Assembly (NCBI GenBank): GCA_018380885.1
Contig: JAGZSY010000006.1
Location: 124,001 to 188,000 of the forward strand
Source of the DNA: Enterocloster asparagiformis
GTDB taxonomy: Bacteria > Bacillota > Clostridia > Lachnospirales > Lachnospiraceae
Reading direction: 5' to 3'
DNA: 64,000 bases
Under the pieces are notes generated by a model that made no database searches, was not told the DNA's origin, and was given only the letters and a program-made list of their open reading frames with translations. Positions 7,351-15,458 of this stretch are shown piece by piece (position 1 is the stretch's first letter; every line of letters begins with the position of its first letter). Both the position numbers and the translations under genes were made by a program.

Positions 7351-8235
7351 ATGGATTGGATTACAGGAATACAGCGGGCCGTGGACTATGTGGAGGAACA
7401 CCTCACCGAGCCCATCGACTTTGAGAAGGTGGCCGGGTGCGCCTACTCGTCCAGCTTTCATTTCCAGCGGGTGTTTGGCGTGCTGTGCGGCTTCACCCTG
7501 GGCGAGTACATCCGCGCCAGGCGGCTGACCCTGGCCGGCGGCGAGCTGGCCGGCTCTAGCGAAAAGGTCATCGACATCGCCATGAAATACGGCTACGACA
7601 CCCCGGAGAGCTTCAGCCGGGCCTTCACCCGTTTTCACGGGATCACGCCGTCCCAGGCCAGGGGCAGCAGCGCGGCGCTGAAATCCTTTTCCCGCCTCTC
7701 CGTAAAACTAACCTTAAGCGGAGGAACGATCATGGATTACAGAATTGAGACAAGAGAAGCTTTTAAACTGGTGATGAAAAAGAAACGGGTTTCCGCCCGG
7801 GCGGAGCTTACGCCCGTGGAAATCACGGCCTTCTGGCAGGAGTGCACGGCGGACGGCACCATTGAATCGCTCTGCCGCTACATCCCGGAGGGCAGCCTGT
7901 TCGGCGACTGCATCGTGGGCGCCAGCTTTGGAAGGGACGCGGTAGAGCCGGAATTTCCCTACGCCATCGGGGCGGCCTACAACGGACTGCCCGTGACGGA
8001 CGAATCCCTCTGCGTGGAGGAGGTCCCCGCCCACACCTACGCGGTGTTCACCTGCACGGGCCCCATGCCGGAGGCGTTCCAGACGCTCTGCCAACGGATT
8101 TACAGCGAATTTTTCCCCACCAGCGAGTACCAGCCCTGCGGCGGCACGGATTTCGAGGTGTACGCCTCGGCGGATGTGACGTCACCGGATTACAGCTGCG
8201 AATTCTGGATCGCGGTGGAGAAAAAACAGAATTAA
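7351..8235 (+). CDS. AraC-family regulator with GyrI-like effector domain
   Basis: This 294-residue protein has the AraC DNA-binding region at residues 8-110 (FEKVAGCAYSSSFHFQRVF, then VIDIAMKYGYDTPESFSRAF). From residue 128 onward it has a GyrI-like ligand-binding domain. The start ATG follows AAGGAGG. Oddly, the ATG of residue 128 (position 7732) has its own GGAGG 7 nt upstream, so the effector domain could also be made alone, or the gene may descend from two fused genes. It resembles its divergent neighbour, and the two may share ligands. Confidence 0.85.
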   Translation: MDWITGIQRAVDYVEEHLTEPIDFEKVAGCAYSSSFHFQRVFGVLCGFTLGEYIRARRLTLAGGELAGSSEKVIDIAMKYGYDTPESFSRAFTRFHGITPSQARGSSAALKSFSRLSVKLTLSGGTIMDYRIETREAFKLVMKKKRVSARAELTPVEITAFWQECTADGTIESLCRYIPEGSLFGDCIVGASFGRDAVEPEFPYAIGAAYNGLPVTDESLCVEEVPAHTYAVFTCTGPMPEAFQTLCQRIYSEFFPTSEYQPCGGTDFEVYASADVTSPDYSCEFWIAVEKKQN

Positions 8236-8242
8236 CGGAAAC

Positions 8243-8280
8243 AACGCCCGGCTGCTCAGTGCCGGGCGTTATGTTTGTTG
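8243..8280 (+). terminator. Rho-independent terminator after the AraC gene
   Basis: AACGCCCGGC (8243-8252) pairs exactly with GCCGGGCGTT (8261-8270), and T-rich sequence follows. It starts 8 bp after the stop codon. Confidence 0.75.
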
Positions 8281-8288
8281 TTGAATGT

Positions 8289-8359
8289 AATGGGCCGATG
8301 GCCGCGCCGGCGGCCGATTGTTGTATGCAATGGGCTGCTGGCGCGGCCGCGGCCCATTG
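8289..8359. repeat. Two adjacent GC-rich inverted repeats
   Basis: AATGGGCCG/CGGCCGATT (8289-8319) and CAATGGGC/GCCCATTG (8328-8359) form two hairpins. The units also resemble each other as direct repeats about 40 bp apart. They lie just past the stop of the leftward esterase gene and probably act as a transcription end or mRNA-stabilising structure. Confidence 0.5.
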
Positions 8360-8360
8360 T

Positions 8361-9161
8361 TTAGCAGTCCATAAAAATCCAGCGCAGCGCATCCGGGAAC
8401 CGCTTTTTCCACTCCACCTGCGAGTGTACCGCATCCGGGTAGATATTGTACCGGAGCCGCTCCCGTGGCACGCCGTGTTGCAGATAGGCCTGATACATCA
8501 TGTCCGCCCCCTCCAGAAATTCCTCCCTGGTGGTGATGCGGCCGTACTCATTGGTTCCCACGTCCATGTAAATCCGCCGCAAATGCCCATAGCCGCACTG
8601 CTGCAAAAATGTCTCCAGCTCGTCCTTCCAGATGTACACGGCGCTGCTGAGCGCAGCCAGCCGCGAGAACAGGTCCGGGCGCGCCAGCGCGGCGTATATG
8701 GCGAACAATCCCCCTGTGCTGTAGCCCATGATTCCGGTGTACTCCGCCTCCGTCCTGGTCCGAAACGCGCCGTCCACCCAGGGCTTTAGCTCGTCTGCAA
8801 TCCAGTCCAGATATTCCTTGCCCCTGCCTTCAATGTCCGAATCCTCCGGCGAGCTCCCCGTTCCCCTGTGAACAAAGGGGGAATACAGCTGCGTCCGCTC
8901 CTGGCGTTCCCGGGGGCACACCAGCGCTACAATTATAATATCGGGCAGGAATCTGCGGTAATTCAGGTAGTAATCCTTGTAATCCATGCTGCACTCCCCC
9001 CACAGAATGTCCTTGTCCTCAAAGACGTCCTGCCCGTCATTGATATAGAGGACCGGATACCGCTTCTCCCCGGACTCATACCCGTCCGGCACCATAACGC
9101 GCGCAGTAATTTTTCCCGACGCCACCAGGCGCACCGGGTGTTCAAACTCGAATATTTCCAT
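8361..9161 (-). CDS. Alpha/beta-hydrolase esterase (esterase D / Fes-like)
   Basis: This is a cytoplasmic 266-residue enzyme of the putative-esterase family (PF00756 type). The nucleophile motif is GYSTGG near residue 145. Typical YPVLYINDGQD and GRGKEYLDWIADEL blocks precede it, and a DAVHSQVEW histidine lies near residue 247. It should hydrolyse an ester or thioester of a small acid. The start has GGAGG 5 nt upstream. It follows the 2-hydroxycarboxylate transporter by 16 nt and is probably cotranscribed, which suggests an ester of a hydroxy acid as substrate. That link is inference. Confidence 0.85.
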   Translation of the reverse strand: MEIFEFEHPVRLVASGKITARVMVPDGYESGEKRYPVLYINDGQDVFEDKDILWGECSMDYKDYYLNYRRFLPDIIIVALVCPRERQERTQLYSPFVHRGTGSSPEDSDIEGRGKEYLDWIADELKPWVDGAFRTRTEAEYTGIMGYSTGGLFAIYAALARPDLFSRLAALSSAVYIWKDELETFLQQCGYGHLRRIYMDVGTNEYGRITTREEFLEGADMMYQAYLQHGVPRERLRYNIYPDAVHSQVEWKKRFPDALRWIFMDC

Positions 9162-9177
9162 GACAACCTCCGCTTGA

Positions 9178-10491
9178 TTAAGATAAGAATTTGCTGAACA
9201 AAAAGCTTGCGATGAGAAGAATCACCGCCCCGCCGATTCTGGAAGAAATCTGGGCGTAGGGCATGAGCTCCATCCTGTCCGCGGTCCCCAGCACCTGCAC
9301 GTCCCCAGACCCTCCGGCGTTGGCCATGCAAAGTCCGGCGGTGATCATGGCCTCGATGGGGTAATAGTGGAACAGCCTGCCGACGAGGGCGGAGCCCAGG
9401 CAGGCGCCCAGCACCACAAACAGGATAATCACAATATTGACAATGGACAAAACCTGCAAATAATCGTTCAGGTTGGTTCCCAGGCCGACCATGAACAGCA
9501 GGGGAAATGAGAGGTACTTGACAAAAAATCCCTGCAGCTGCTTGTTGGCCGCCCGAATTTCCACGGGTACGCAGTCCGTCACATTTAACAGCGCCGCCAA
9601 TATAATCATAAACGCAAACTTGTGAACTTTAAAGCCCAAATTCAGCCAGTTGTTGATAATTGAGATGTGGGCCGCGTAGTAATCCGCGAACATATAACAG
9701 AAGGTGGCAAGGGCGATGGCCGCCGCGTAATGCCCGGGATCGGGCCTGCACGCCGTCTCCTGCTTTTTCTGCGCCTTCCCGCCCTCCAGCTTCATCAGCT
9801 GTCCGTTGCCCGTGAGCCGGGGATATTTTTTCCCCAGCTTGTTCAGGATCGCGGCGTACAGCACCGCCACAATATTCCCCAGCATCAGCGTCGCGAAGGA
9901 GGCGGCGTACCAGGCGGACGGGTCTTTGCCCGTGACCTCCCCGTAGACCTTGCTCATGGGCAGGGCTCCGGCCCCGTTGCCCCCGCCCATAATGGGAAGC
10001 GCAATAGACAGCAGCGCCTCCACCGGCGATTTCCCCATGATAAACGCGATTCCGGCGCCCAGGATAAACGCTCCGGCGATGCCCCCCAGTATGGTGGGAA
10101 TGTAGCCCAGAAATGATTTTATCAGCAGCTCCCGGTCCACGGAGAGAATGGAGCCCAGAATCAAAAACACCACAAACAGCTCCAGGAAGCCGGTGCTGTT
10201 GTTGAAATTCTCCATTGTCCCGATAACGGATTCCGGCAGAATCCGAAAGGTGGTGATAGCCGAGGCGGCCAGATTGGCGAAGAGAATCCCGCCTCCCAGC
10301 CACTGGTTCCAGATCGGGATCTTATCCCCGATCACCCCCAGCCCCGTGCCGATCAGCATGGAGCAGGCGATGGCCCCGATCATGTTGTTCAGCAAATTCC
10401 CGCTCATGGAGATAAACAGGGTCGCTGCGGTGAGAACGATATAACATGCAAATGGCATTCCCAGAATCCGTGTGTCTTTTAAAGCCTTCAT
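9178..10491 (-). CDS. 2-hydroxycarboxylate transporter family (CitS/CimH-like) symporter
   Basis: This 437-residue integral membrane protein has about 11 hydrophobic segments and two reentrant-loop signatures, MGGGNGAGALPMS and ANAGGSGDVQVLG. They match the duplicated GGxG motifs of the 2HCT family. Family members take up citrate, malate or lactate with Na+ or H+, or exchange them. The start has AGGAGG 7 nt upstream. It is the first gene of a likely two-gene operon with an esterase and is divergent from a LysR regulator 176 bp away, which probably activates it in response to the acid. Confidence 0.88.
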   Translation of the reverse strand: MKALKDTRILGMPFACYIVLTAATLFISMSGNLLNNMIGAIACSMLIGTGLGVIGDKIPIWNQWLGGGILFANLAASAITTFRILPESVIGTMENFNNSTGFLELFVVFLILGSILSVDRELLIKSFLGYIPTILGGIAGAFILGAGIAFIMGKSPVEALLSIALPIMGGGNGAGALPMSKVYGEVTGKDPSAWYAASFATLMLGNIVAVLYAAILNKLGKKYPRLTGNGQLMKLEGGKAQKKQETACRPDPGHYAAAIALATFCYMFADYYAAHISIINNWLNLGFKVHKFAFMIILAALLNVTDCVPVEIRAANKQLQGFFVKYLSFPLLFMVGLGTNLNDYLQVLSIVNIVIILFVVLGACLGSALVGRLFHYYPIEAMITAGLCMANAGGSGDVQVLGTADRMELMPYAQISSRIGGAVILLIASFLFSKFLS

Positions 10492-10554
10492 TCATAACCC
10501 TCCTATTGTGACTGCCGATATTGACTGAAAATTACGGATTGCAATGCGCGTTGC

Positions 10555-10582
10555 TTGACTGTCGATCAAATTTGATTATAAT
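10555..10582 (+). promoter_or_regulatory. Promoter of the LysR gene
   Basis: TTGACT (10555-10560) and TATAAT (10577-10582) are separated by 16 bp and point toward the LysR gene. Confidence 0.6.
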
Positions 10583-10634
10583 GATAGTAACATTTAACAG
10601 CTTAAAGGTCCATGGCGTGATTTTCATATGCATG

Positions 10635-10650
10635 ATAACCAATCGGTTAT
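10635..10650. promoter_or_regulatory. Candidate LysR-binding inverted repeat
   Basis: ATAACC-AATC-GGTTAT is a perfect 6-bp inverted repeat with a 4-bp centre, located between the divergent transporter and LysR genes. Its size suits a LysR half-operator pair, but no binding is shown. Confidence 0.45.
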
Positions 10651-10667
10651 AGTTTAGAGGTGGAGTG

Positions 10668-11591
10668 ATGAGTCATTACAAATACAAATATATCCTCGCC
10701 ATCGCGGAGCTGAAAAGCTTCTCCAAGGCCGCGGACGCGCTGTTCGTGTCCCAGCCTTACCTGAGCAAGGTTGTCTCCGCGATGGAGGCCGAGCTGGGCT
10801 GCAGGCTGTTCGACCGGACCCACAATCCGCTGACCGTGACGGAGGCGGGAAGCTGCTATATCGAGTACATCCGCGAGGTTCTGGCCGCGGAGGAACGCAT
10901 GCGCGTAAAAATAAGCGCCCTGGAAAAAACGCCCTCAAAGCAGCTGACCCTGGGCATGGGAACCCCGCGGATTCCCTATATCCTGCCGCCTCTGCTGGAG
11001 CGGCTGGCCCTTGGGCATCCCGATATCAAGCTGAGCGTCATCGGCCAGGACAGCAATACCGCCCTGGTCAAGGGGGTGGAAAACGGCAGCCTGGACCTTG
11101 CTTTTTTTACCTCGCCGAAGATTCCCCCGTCCGTATCCCACGTGTTTTTAAACGTGGAACGGCTTCTCCTGATCCTCCCCTCCGCCGAAGGGCTGTCCCC
11201 CGCTTCCGCGGAATCGAAAATCTTAGGCAAAGAGGATTTGGAAATTTTAAAAAACTTCCGCTTCATCGTGCTCACCGAAGCCCACGGGCTGGGCGTCCAC
11301 GCCCGGAAAATGCTTGAAACGTACCGTATCACGCCAAAATCCCTGTACGAGGTCCCGGATCTGGAAACCGCCCACCGTCTGGCCGCCACAGGCTTCGGAG
11401 CGACCATCATCCCCGACACCTGGCGGAATCGCATCAAGTTTCCGGTGGAACCCGTCTACTACCAGATCGGCAGTCCGCCCCTGACCAGGGACGTGGTCAT
11501 GATCTATCAAAAAGGCCGCAGCCTTTCCCCCGCCGAGAAAACCGTCTGTGAGCTGGCCATGGAAATCAACAGATCGGCGGCGGGAAAATAG
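10668..11591 (+). CDS. LysR-family transcriptional regulator
   Basis: Residues of about 5-62 are the LysR winged helix-turn-helix (AIAELKSFSKAADALFVSQPYLSKVVSAMEAELG region). A substrate-binding domain follows (LTLGMGTPRIPYILPPLLERL, ENGSLDLAFFT). The ATG at 10668 is preferred over a GTG just before it and has GAGG 7 nt upstream. The gene is divergent from the 2-hydroxycarboxylate transporter/esterase operon, the usual arrangement for a LysR regulator and its target. The co-inducer would be the imported acid or its ester. Confidence 0.9.
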   Translation: MSHYKYKYILAIAELKSFSKAADALFVSQPYLSKVVSAMEAELGCRLFDRTHNPLTVTEAGSCYIEYIREVLAAEERMRVKISALEKTPSKQLTLGMGTPRIPYILPPLLERLALGHPDIKLSVIGQDSNTALVKGVENGSLDLAFFTSPKIPPSVSHVFLNVERLLLILPSAEGLSPASAESKILGKEDLEILKNFRFIVLTEAHGLGVHARKMLETYRITPKSLYEVPDLETAHRLAATGFGATIIPDTWRNRIKFPVEPVYYQIGSPPLTRDVVMIYQKGRSLSPAEKTVCELAMEINRSAAGK

Positions 11592-11660
11592 GCGGACGGC
11601 CGCTGCCCTGAACAGGCGCAAAACGCCGCAGGGCCTTTCAGATAAACCACTTGTAAAGCA

Positions 11661-11701
11661 AAAGCTGCGCGCCCGCTGATGGACAGCGGACGCGCAGCTT
11701 T
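11661..11701. terminator. Terminator between LysR and the YgjV-like gene
   Basis: AAAGCTGCGCG (11661-11671) pairs exactly with CGCGCAGCTTT (11691-11701), with an inner CCGCTG/CAGCGG arm. The TTTTG-rich side serves the leftward gene. The hairpin may also stop readthrough from LysR. Confidence 0.75.
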
Positions 11702-11717
11702 GTGCTCGACTGAATGT

Positions 11718-12236
11718 TTATTCCTGTGCTTGTTCCTTCTCCGCAACATGCAGCCGCAGAATGGACACCACGTCGATGACCAGGACCGTCAGATCGGTCA
11801 ATCCGGTGGAAAAGTCCATAATCATAAAGGAGTACACCACCCACATCAGGGTGTTGACAAAAATGCTGCATTTGACCGCCTTGATGCCCTTGACGTAGTG
11901 GCAGCAGATCGTGTACTCCACAGTGGCCACAATGGGGATCAGGCCCAGCAGCCCCCGGTTGTTGGCCAGAAGCCCCAGCGCCACCACCAGGACCAGAAAC
12001 AGCAGCATGAGATTGTGGCTGAATTTGTCCCGGGACACCAGGTAGTTTCTGGTGGCGGACAGCGCCATGGTGGTCACCCCGGCCCAGGAGCCGAAGAACA
12101 CGGAAGCCACGCAGATCAGAGCGCACTCCACCGCCTGATAGGTAAATACCTTGCGGTGGTCGTTGACACAGCAGCTGGCCGCCATAAACAGCGCGGCGAC
12201 CAGCGAGATGATATTTCCGATAATCAGATTTGTCAT
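11718..12236 (-). CDS. YgjV-family inner membrane protein
   Basis: This is a 172-residue membrane protein with about six hydrophobic segments and little soluble sequence. The pattern (N-terminal IIGNIISLVAALFMAAS, CCVNDHRKVFTYQAVECAL, ATRNYLVSRDKF, and a later LLGLIPIVATVEYTICCH) matches the YgjV/Imp-YgjV family, whose function is unknown. It appears to be transcribed alone and is followed by a strong hairpin. No neighbour points to a role. Confidence 0.75.
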   Translation of the reverse strand: MTNLIIGNIISLVAALFMAASCCVNDHRKVFTYQAVECALICVASVFFGSWAGVTTMALSATRNYLVSRDKFSHNLMLLFLVLVVALGLLANNRGLLGLIPIVATVEYTICCHYVKGIKAVKCSIFVNTLMWVVYSFMIMDFSTGLTDLTVLVIDVVSILRLHVAEKEQAQE

Positions 12237-12312
12237 AGTTTACAGATTTCCCCCGTCCTACCGTTTCATTGGACTTCCGGGCGGCGCTCTCCCGCCCCGC
12301 CCTGAATCTTCC

Positions 12313-12498
12313 TCATATCAGTTTACGTTGCCAGGCGGCTTCTGTCAATATGGCGGTAAAATTTACAGCAGCGGGATACGCCGTACGTTCCTCCCGCCGG
12401 CAAAAACGCATAGGCAGCTCCGGACAGGCCCGCGCGCTGACCCAAACTGCCGCGGCCACACAGGCGACGGCGGTCAGCAGCCAGGCAGGTTGATTCAT
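12313..12498 (-). CDS. Possible small single-span membrane protein
   Basis: In the 306-bp stretch between the YgjV-like and SDR genes there is a 61-codon leftward reading frame starting at an ATG with GAGGGG 9 nt upstream. It would encode an N-terminal hydrophobic helix (WLLTAVACVAAAVWV) and a basic, charged tail. I recognise no family. It could be a real membrane peptide or chance in GC-rich DNA. Nothing else is seen in this stretch. Confidence 0.3.
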   Translation of the reverse strand: MNQPAWLLTAVACVAAAVWVSARACPELPMRFCRREERTAYPAAVNFTAILTEAAWQRKLI

Positions 12499-12543
12499 AT
12501 GACCAATCCCCTCTTTCCGCGCAGTCACGGCCGATATCCGCTC

Positions 12544-13464
12544 TCAGTCCCTGTCGCGCTCAAGCTTCCAGCCGAAGTCATTGTGGTAGATCATCTGGCG
12601 GCTCATCCCGCCGTCGATGCAGATATTTTCCCCATTGATAAACCCTGCCTTGGAGCTGCACAGAAACAGCACCATGTTGGCGATATCCAGGGGATTTCCC
12701 ACCCGCCCGGCGGGATGCTGGAGTGCATCCGGGCCCTGGTATTCCCGGAAATCCGTGTCGATCCAGCCCGGTGATATGGAGTTCACCCGCACGCGGCCCG
12801 CCAGGCTCACGGCCATTGCGTGGGTCAGAGCGTGGATACCGCCCTTGGCCGCGGTGTAGCTCTCCGTCCCCGGCTGGCTCATGCGGTCCCGTGAGGAGGA
12901 AATGTTGACGATACCGGCATTTTCCCCAAAATGTGGGAGGAACAGCTGGGTCAGCATATAGGGGGCCAATACGCCCACGCGCAGGACGTAGTTGAAATCC
13001 TCGTAGCTGCACTGGGGCAGCCCGCCTCTGGTCAGCATGGCGTTGTTGACCAGGAAATCCACCCGGCCCTGTTCCCGGATCACTTTTTCGGCAAAGGCCC
13101 GCAGAACGGACTCGTCGGCCAGATCGCCGGTAAAATACGGGTTTTCCTCTTTGTCCAGAACGCAGACAACCGCCCCTGCTTTGCGGAATTCCTCGCAGAT
13201 TGTCTTGCCGATGCCCTTCACGCCGCCGGTGACCACCGCCACCTTGCCTGCAAATTCCCCGCCCGAGGCTTCCGGCCGGGGTGTTTCGCTATACGGCTCG
13301 TACTCGGATTGGCTCAGCGCCAGGGGAACGCCAGCGGCGCTTTTCACATGCACGCCTCCGTACCAGGTGTCCTCCACCGTAAAGATATCGCCGTCCTGGT
13401 AATCTTCGGAAAAATTATCCTCTTTGTGAATTACTCTTATTTTGTCTCCTTTTGCTGCGTTCAT
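12544..13464 (-). CDS. Short-chain dehydrogenase/reductase with extra N-terminal domain
   Basis: Residues 73-306 are a classical SDR: TGGVKGIG (79-86) binds the cofactor, NNA (140-142) and the catalytic Ser near 190, Tyr203 and Lys207 (YTAAK) are all present, and the C-terminal NGENICIDGGM block is intact. The first 65 or so residues are not part of the SDR fold. They look like a small beta-barrel (GDKIRVIHKED, GDIFTVEDTWYGGVHVK) of a general SH3/KOW-like type, an unusual fusion. It is last in the leftward run containing LuxE and LuxC, about 50 nt past DUF434, so reduction of an aldehyde or ketone from that module is possible. Confidence 0.85.
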   Translation of the reverse strand: MNAAKGDKIRVIHKEDNFSEDYQDGDIFTVEDTWYGGVHVKSAAGVPLALSQSEYEPYSETPRPEASGGEFAGKVAVVTGGVKGIGKTICEEFRKAGAVVCVLDKEENPYFTGDLADESVLRAFAEKVIREQGRVDFLVNNAMLTRGGLPQCSYEDFNYVLRVGVLAPYMLTQLFLPHFGENAGIVNISSSRDRMSQPGTESYTAAKGGIHALTHAMAVSLAGRVRVNSISPGWIDTDFREYQGPDALQHPAGRVGNPLDIANMVLFLCSSKAGFINGENICIDGGMSRQMIYHNDFGWKLERDRD

Positions 13465-13515
13465 GGAAGCCTCCTTGTAGGTATTTTTTATAATAGAAAA
13501 CAGCCCAAGCGGCGT

Positions 13516-14220
13516 CTACTCCAGACGATAGACCCAGGCCTCCGGCACATAGCGCTCGATGATCCAGCGGGCCATGTTATACCAGCTGAGACAGTGGTTG
13601 AGGATAATGGCGTCCGTGGTGACCACAGACGCAAGGCCGTAGAGCGCCCGGTCCACGTCGGGGCGCAGCTCCACGTCCGTCTCAATCCCCCATTGGGCGC
13701 CGTGCTCCCGGATCAGGCCGGCCAGGCGGCCGGAGTTGGAGACAGGCTGATCGAGATAAATTTTCGCCGCCCCGATGCCGCTCTCCTTCATGTAGCGGAA
13801 CATGGCGGACACAGCCATTCCCGTCTTGTCCACAATCCGGTAGGTTCCCCGCAGCCCCGCCAGGTCCCGCACCGTGCCATCCGCACCTCCGATCAGCAAT
13901 GAGCCGGAGAACGCCACCTCCAGAGTCACAATCAGGTTAAAGCCGTCGATCACCACCGACGGCGGCGGCGAGAAACGGTCGATTTCCGCCAGGCGCCGCC
14001 TTTTGATCATATCCTCCGGCGAGCGCATCCGCGCCAGGGCCATGCGCTGGCGCTCGGAGAGCATATAGTGGTTGCCCACAAAGGTGCTGGCCGATTTAAT
14101 GTCGTACCCCCGGTTGATCAGGAAGTCCACCTCAACCGACGCCCGCTCCATGGTCTCCCGGTATTTGGGGCCAAATTCCACCGCGTCCTGCGGCACATAG
14201 CCGCGTCTTACAATATCCAT
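13516..14220 (-). CDS. DUF434/DUF5616 protein
   Basis: This 234-residue protein has an N-terminal RGYVPQDAVEFGPKYRETMERASVEVDFLINRGY segment (cited by its ends only), then a C-terminal region with VVIDGFNLIVTLE, IYLDQPVSNSG and VVTTDAIIL. The pattern corresponds to DUF434 followed by DUF5616. The conserved aspartates (IDGFN, LDQP, TDAI) recall PIN-like or Toprim-like metal sites, suggesting a nuclease, but this is inference. It starts 15 nt after luxC and is in the same leftward run. Confidence 0.75.
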   Translation of the reverse strand: MDIVRRGYVPQDAVEFGPKYRETMERASVEVDFLINRGYDIKSASTFVGNHYMLSERQRMALARMRSPEDMIKRRRLAEIDRFSPPPSVVIDGFNLIVTLEVAFSGSLLIGGADGTVRDLAGLRGTYRIVDKTGMAVSAMFRYMKESGIGAAKIYLDQPVSNSGRLAGLIREHGAQWGIETDVELRPDVDRALYGLASVVTTDAIILNHCLSWYNMARWIIERYVPEAWVYRLE

Positions 14221-14235
14221 CCGCTCATTCCTCCG

Positions 14236-15453
14236 TCAGGTTACATATTTTGAGTAGCGCATCAGCGGAAATTCTCCGTCATGTGGCTGGACCCCCTTGT
14301 CCGGCAGCGCGCTCATCTCTCCGGCTCCGCATACCCGCGCCGCACCGGCCCGCCAGAGCAGGCGGGCGAGCGCTTCCCGCTCATCCTCCCCGCAGAGCAG
14401 GGCCACGGTCTGCAGATAACCGCTGTTCCTGCGCAGAACCGGGAGGATTTCCTCTCTCGGAAGAGACTTCACCCAGCAGTTTCCAAACATCAGGGAAGTC
14501 TCGGGACAGGGATCCTCCTCTAATGTCACGCTGGTGAGCGCGCCTGCGAACACGCGCTTTCCCCCGTAAGCGGCCGCTTCCAGACGGCTGCACTGCACCC
14601 GCAGCGTGTTCCTGCCCCGCTCCCCCTGATCCTTCGCCGGACAGTTCCGGGCCTCCTCCTCCAGAATTTCCAGAAAATGTTCCGAAAATTTTTCCAATTT
14701 TTTCCAGTCGTCCGTATCCAGATAAATGCCCTGGCAGGAGCTGCACAGAACCTGGCCTGTAGACAGCATATGCCGGGCCAGCTGCCGCAGCCGCTGTTCA
14801 TCCATTCCCCGGGTGGTCACATAGGCAAAGCTGATCCTGTGCCCCCACTCGATCAGCTTAACCCCGGGGCCAGCCAGCTCCCGGACCGCGCGAACCGCCT
14901 CATCCCCGCCCCAGACCGCGATGCCGTCCGCCAGGCCGGCCAGGCATTTCATGGGACCTCTCTCGGAGGAGGGGATGCGAAACACGTACACATAGGGGCG
15001 GAGTCTGGGCTCGATGGTCACCAGCCGCCGCAGGAGAAAGCTTGAAATACTATTGTCCCCCTCCGGCAGCTTCAGCAGATTAATATTGCCCGCCAGCAGG
15101 CCCTCCACCACGCTGTAGGCCGGCAGCCCTTCCATGTTTCCCGCCCCGATATGGAGCAGCACGCCCAGCGGGCAGCGGTACACGCCCTCGGGAACCGGGG
15201 GCAGCTCCCAGCGCAGCTTCTCTTCCAGCCGCGGGCGGCTTAAAAGGCGGGCGGCCTGCCGGACCTGGTCGGCCACCTGCTCCTTCGCCGTCTCATTCCC
15301 GCCGCGGCTCAAAGCCCTTTGCAGCAGACGGTCGTATGTTCCGGCGGAAATCTCCTGGGACAGTGCGTGGCAGGCTTCAATCACCGTCTCCGGCTCCAGG
15401 TCCGGCGCGGCCAGGGTACGGTTCAGGTCGTCTCTCAGCTTCTCATATTTCAC
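14236..15453 (-). CDS. LuxC-family acyl-CoA reductase
   Basis: This 405-residue protein fits PF05893 (LuxC), an aldehyde-dehydrogenase-fold enzyme that reduces an activated acyl group to an aldehyde with NAD(P)H. The candidate nucleophile is Cys237 in QVLCSSCQG. GVLLHIGAGNMEGLP (about 97-111) is the family nucleotide-binding region, and GNINLLKLP follows. It lies 5 nt downstream of a LuxE-type acyl-protein synthetase, so the pair should convert an acid to an aldehyde. No luxA/luxB luciferase genes are near. The acyl substrate is unknown. Confidence 0.85.
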   Translation of the reverse strand: MKYEKLRDDLNRTLAAPDLEPETVIEACHALSQEISAGTYDRLLQRALSRGGNETAKEQVADQVRQAARLLSRPRLEEKLRWELPPVPEGVYRCPLGVLLHIGAGNMEGLPAYSVVEGLLAGNINLLKLPEGDNSISSFLLRRLVTIEPRLRPYVYVFRIPSSERGPMKCLAGLADGIAVWGGDEAVRAVRELAGPGVKLIEWGHRISFAYVTTRGMDEQRLRQLARHMLSTGQVLCSSCQGIYLDTDDWKKLEKFSEHFLEILEEEARNCPAKDQGERGRNTLRVQCSRLEAAAYGGKRVFAGALTSVTLEEDPCPETSLMFGNCWVKSLPREEILPVLRRNSGYLQTVALLCGEDEREALARLLWRAGAARVCGAGEMSALPDKGVQPHDGEFPLMRYSKYVT

Positions 15454-15458
15454 AGCGC

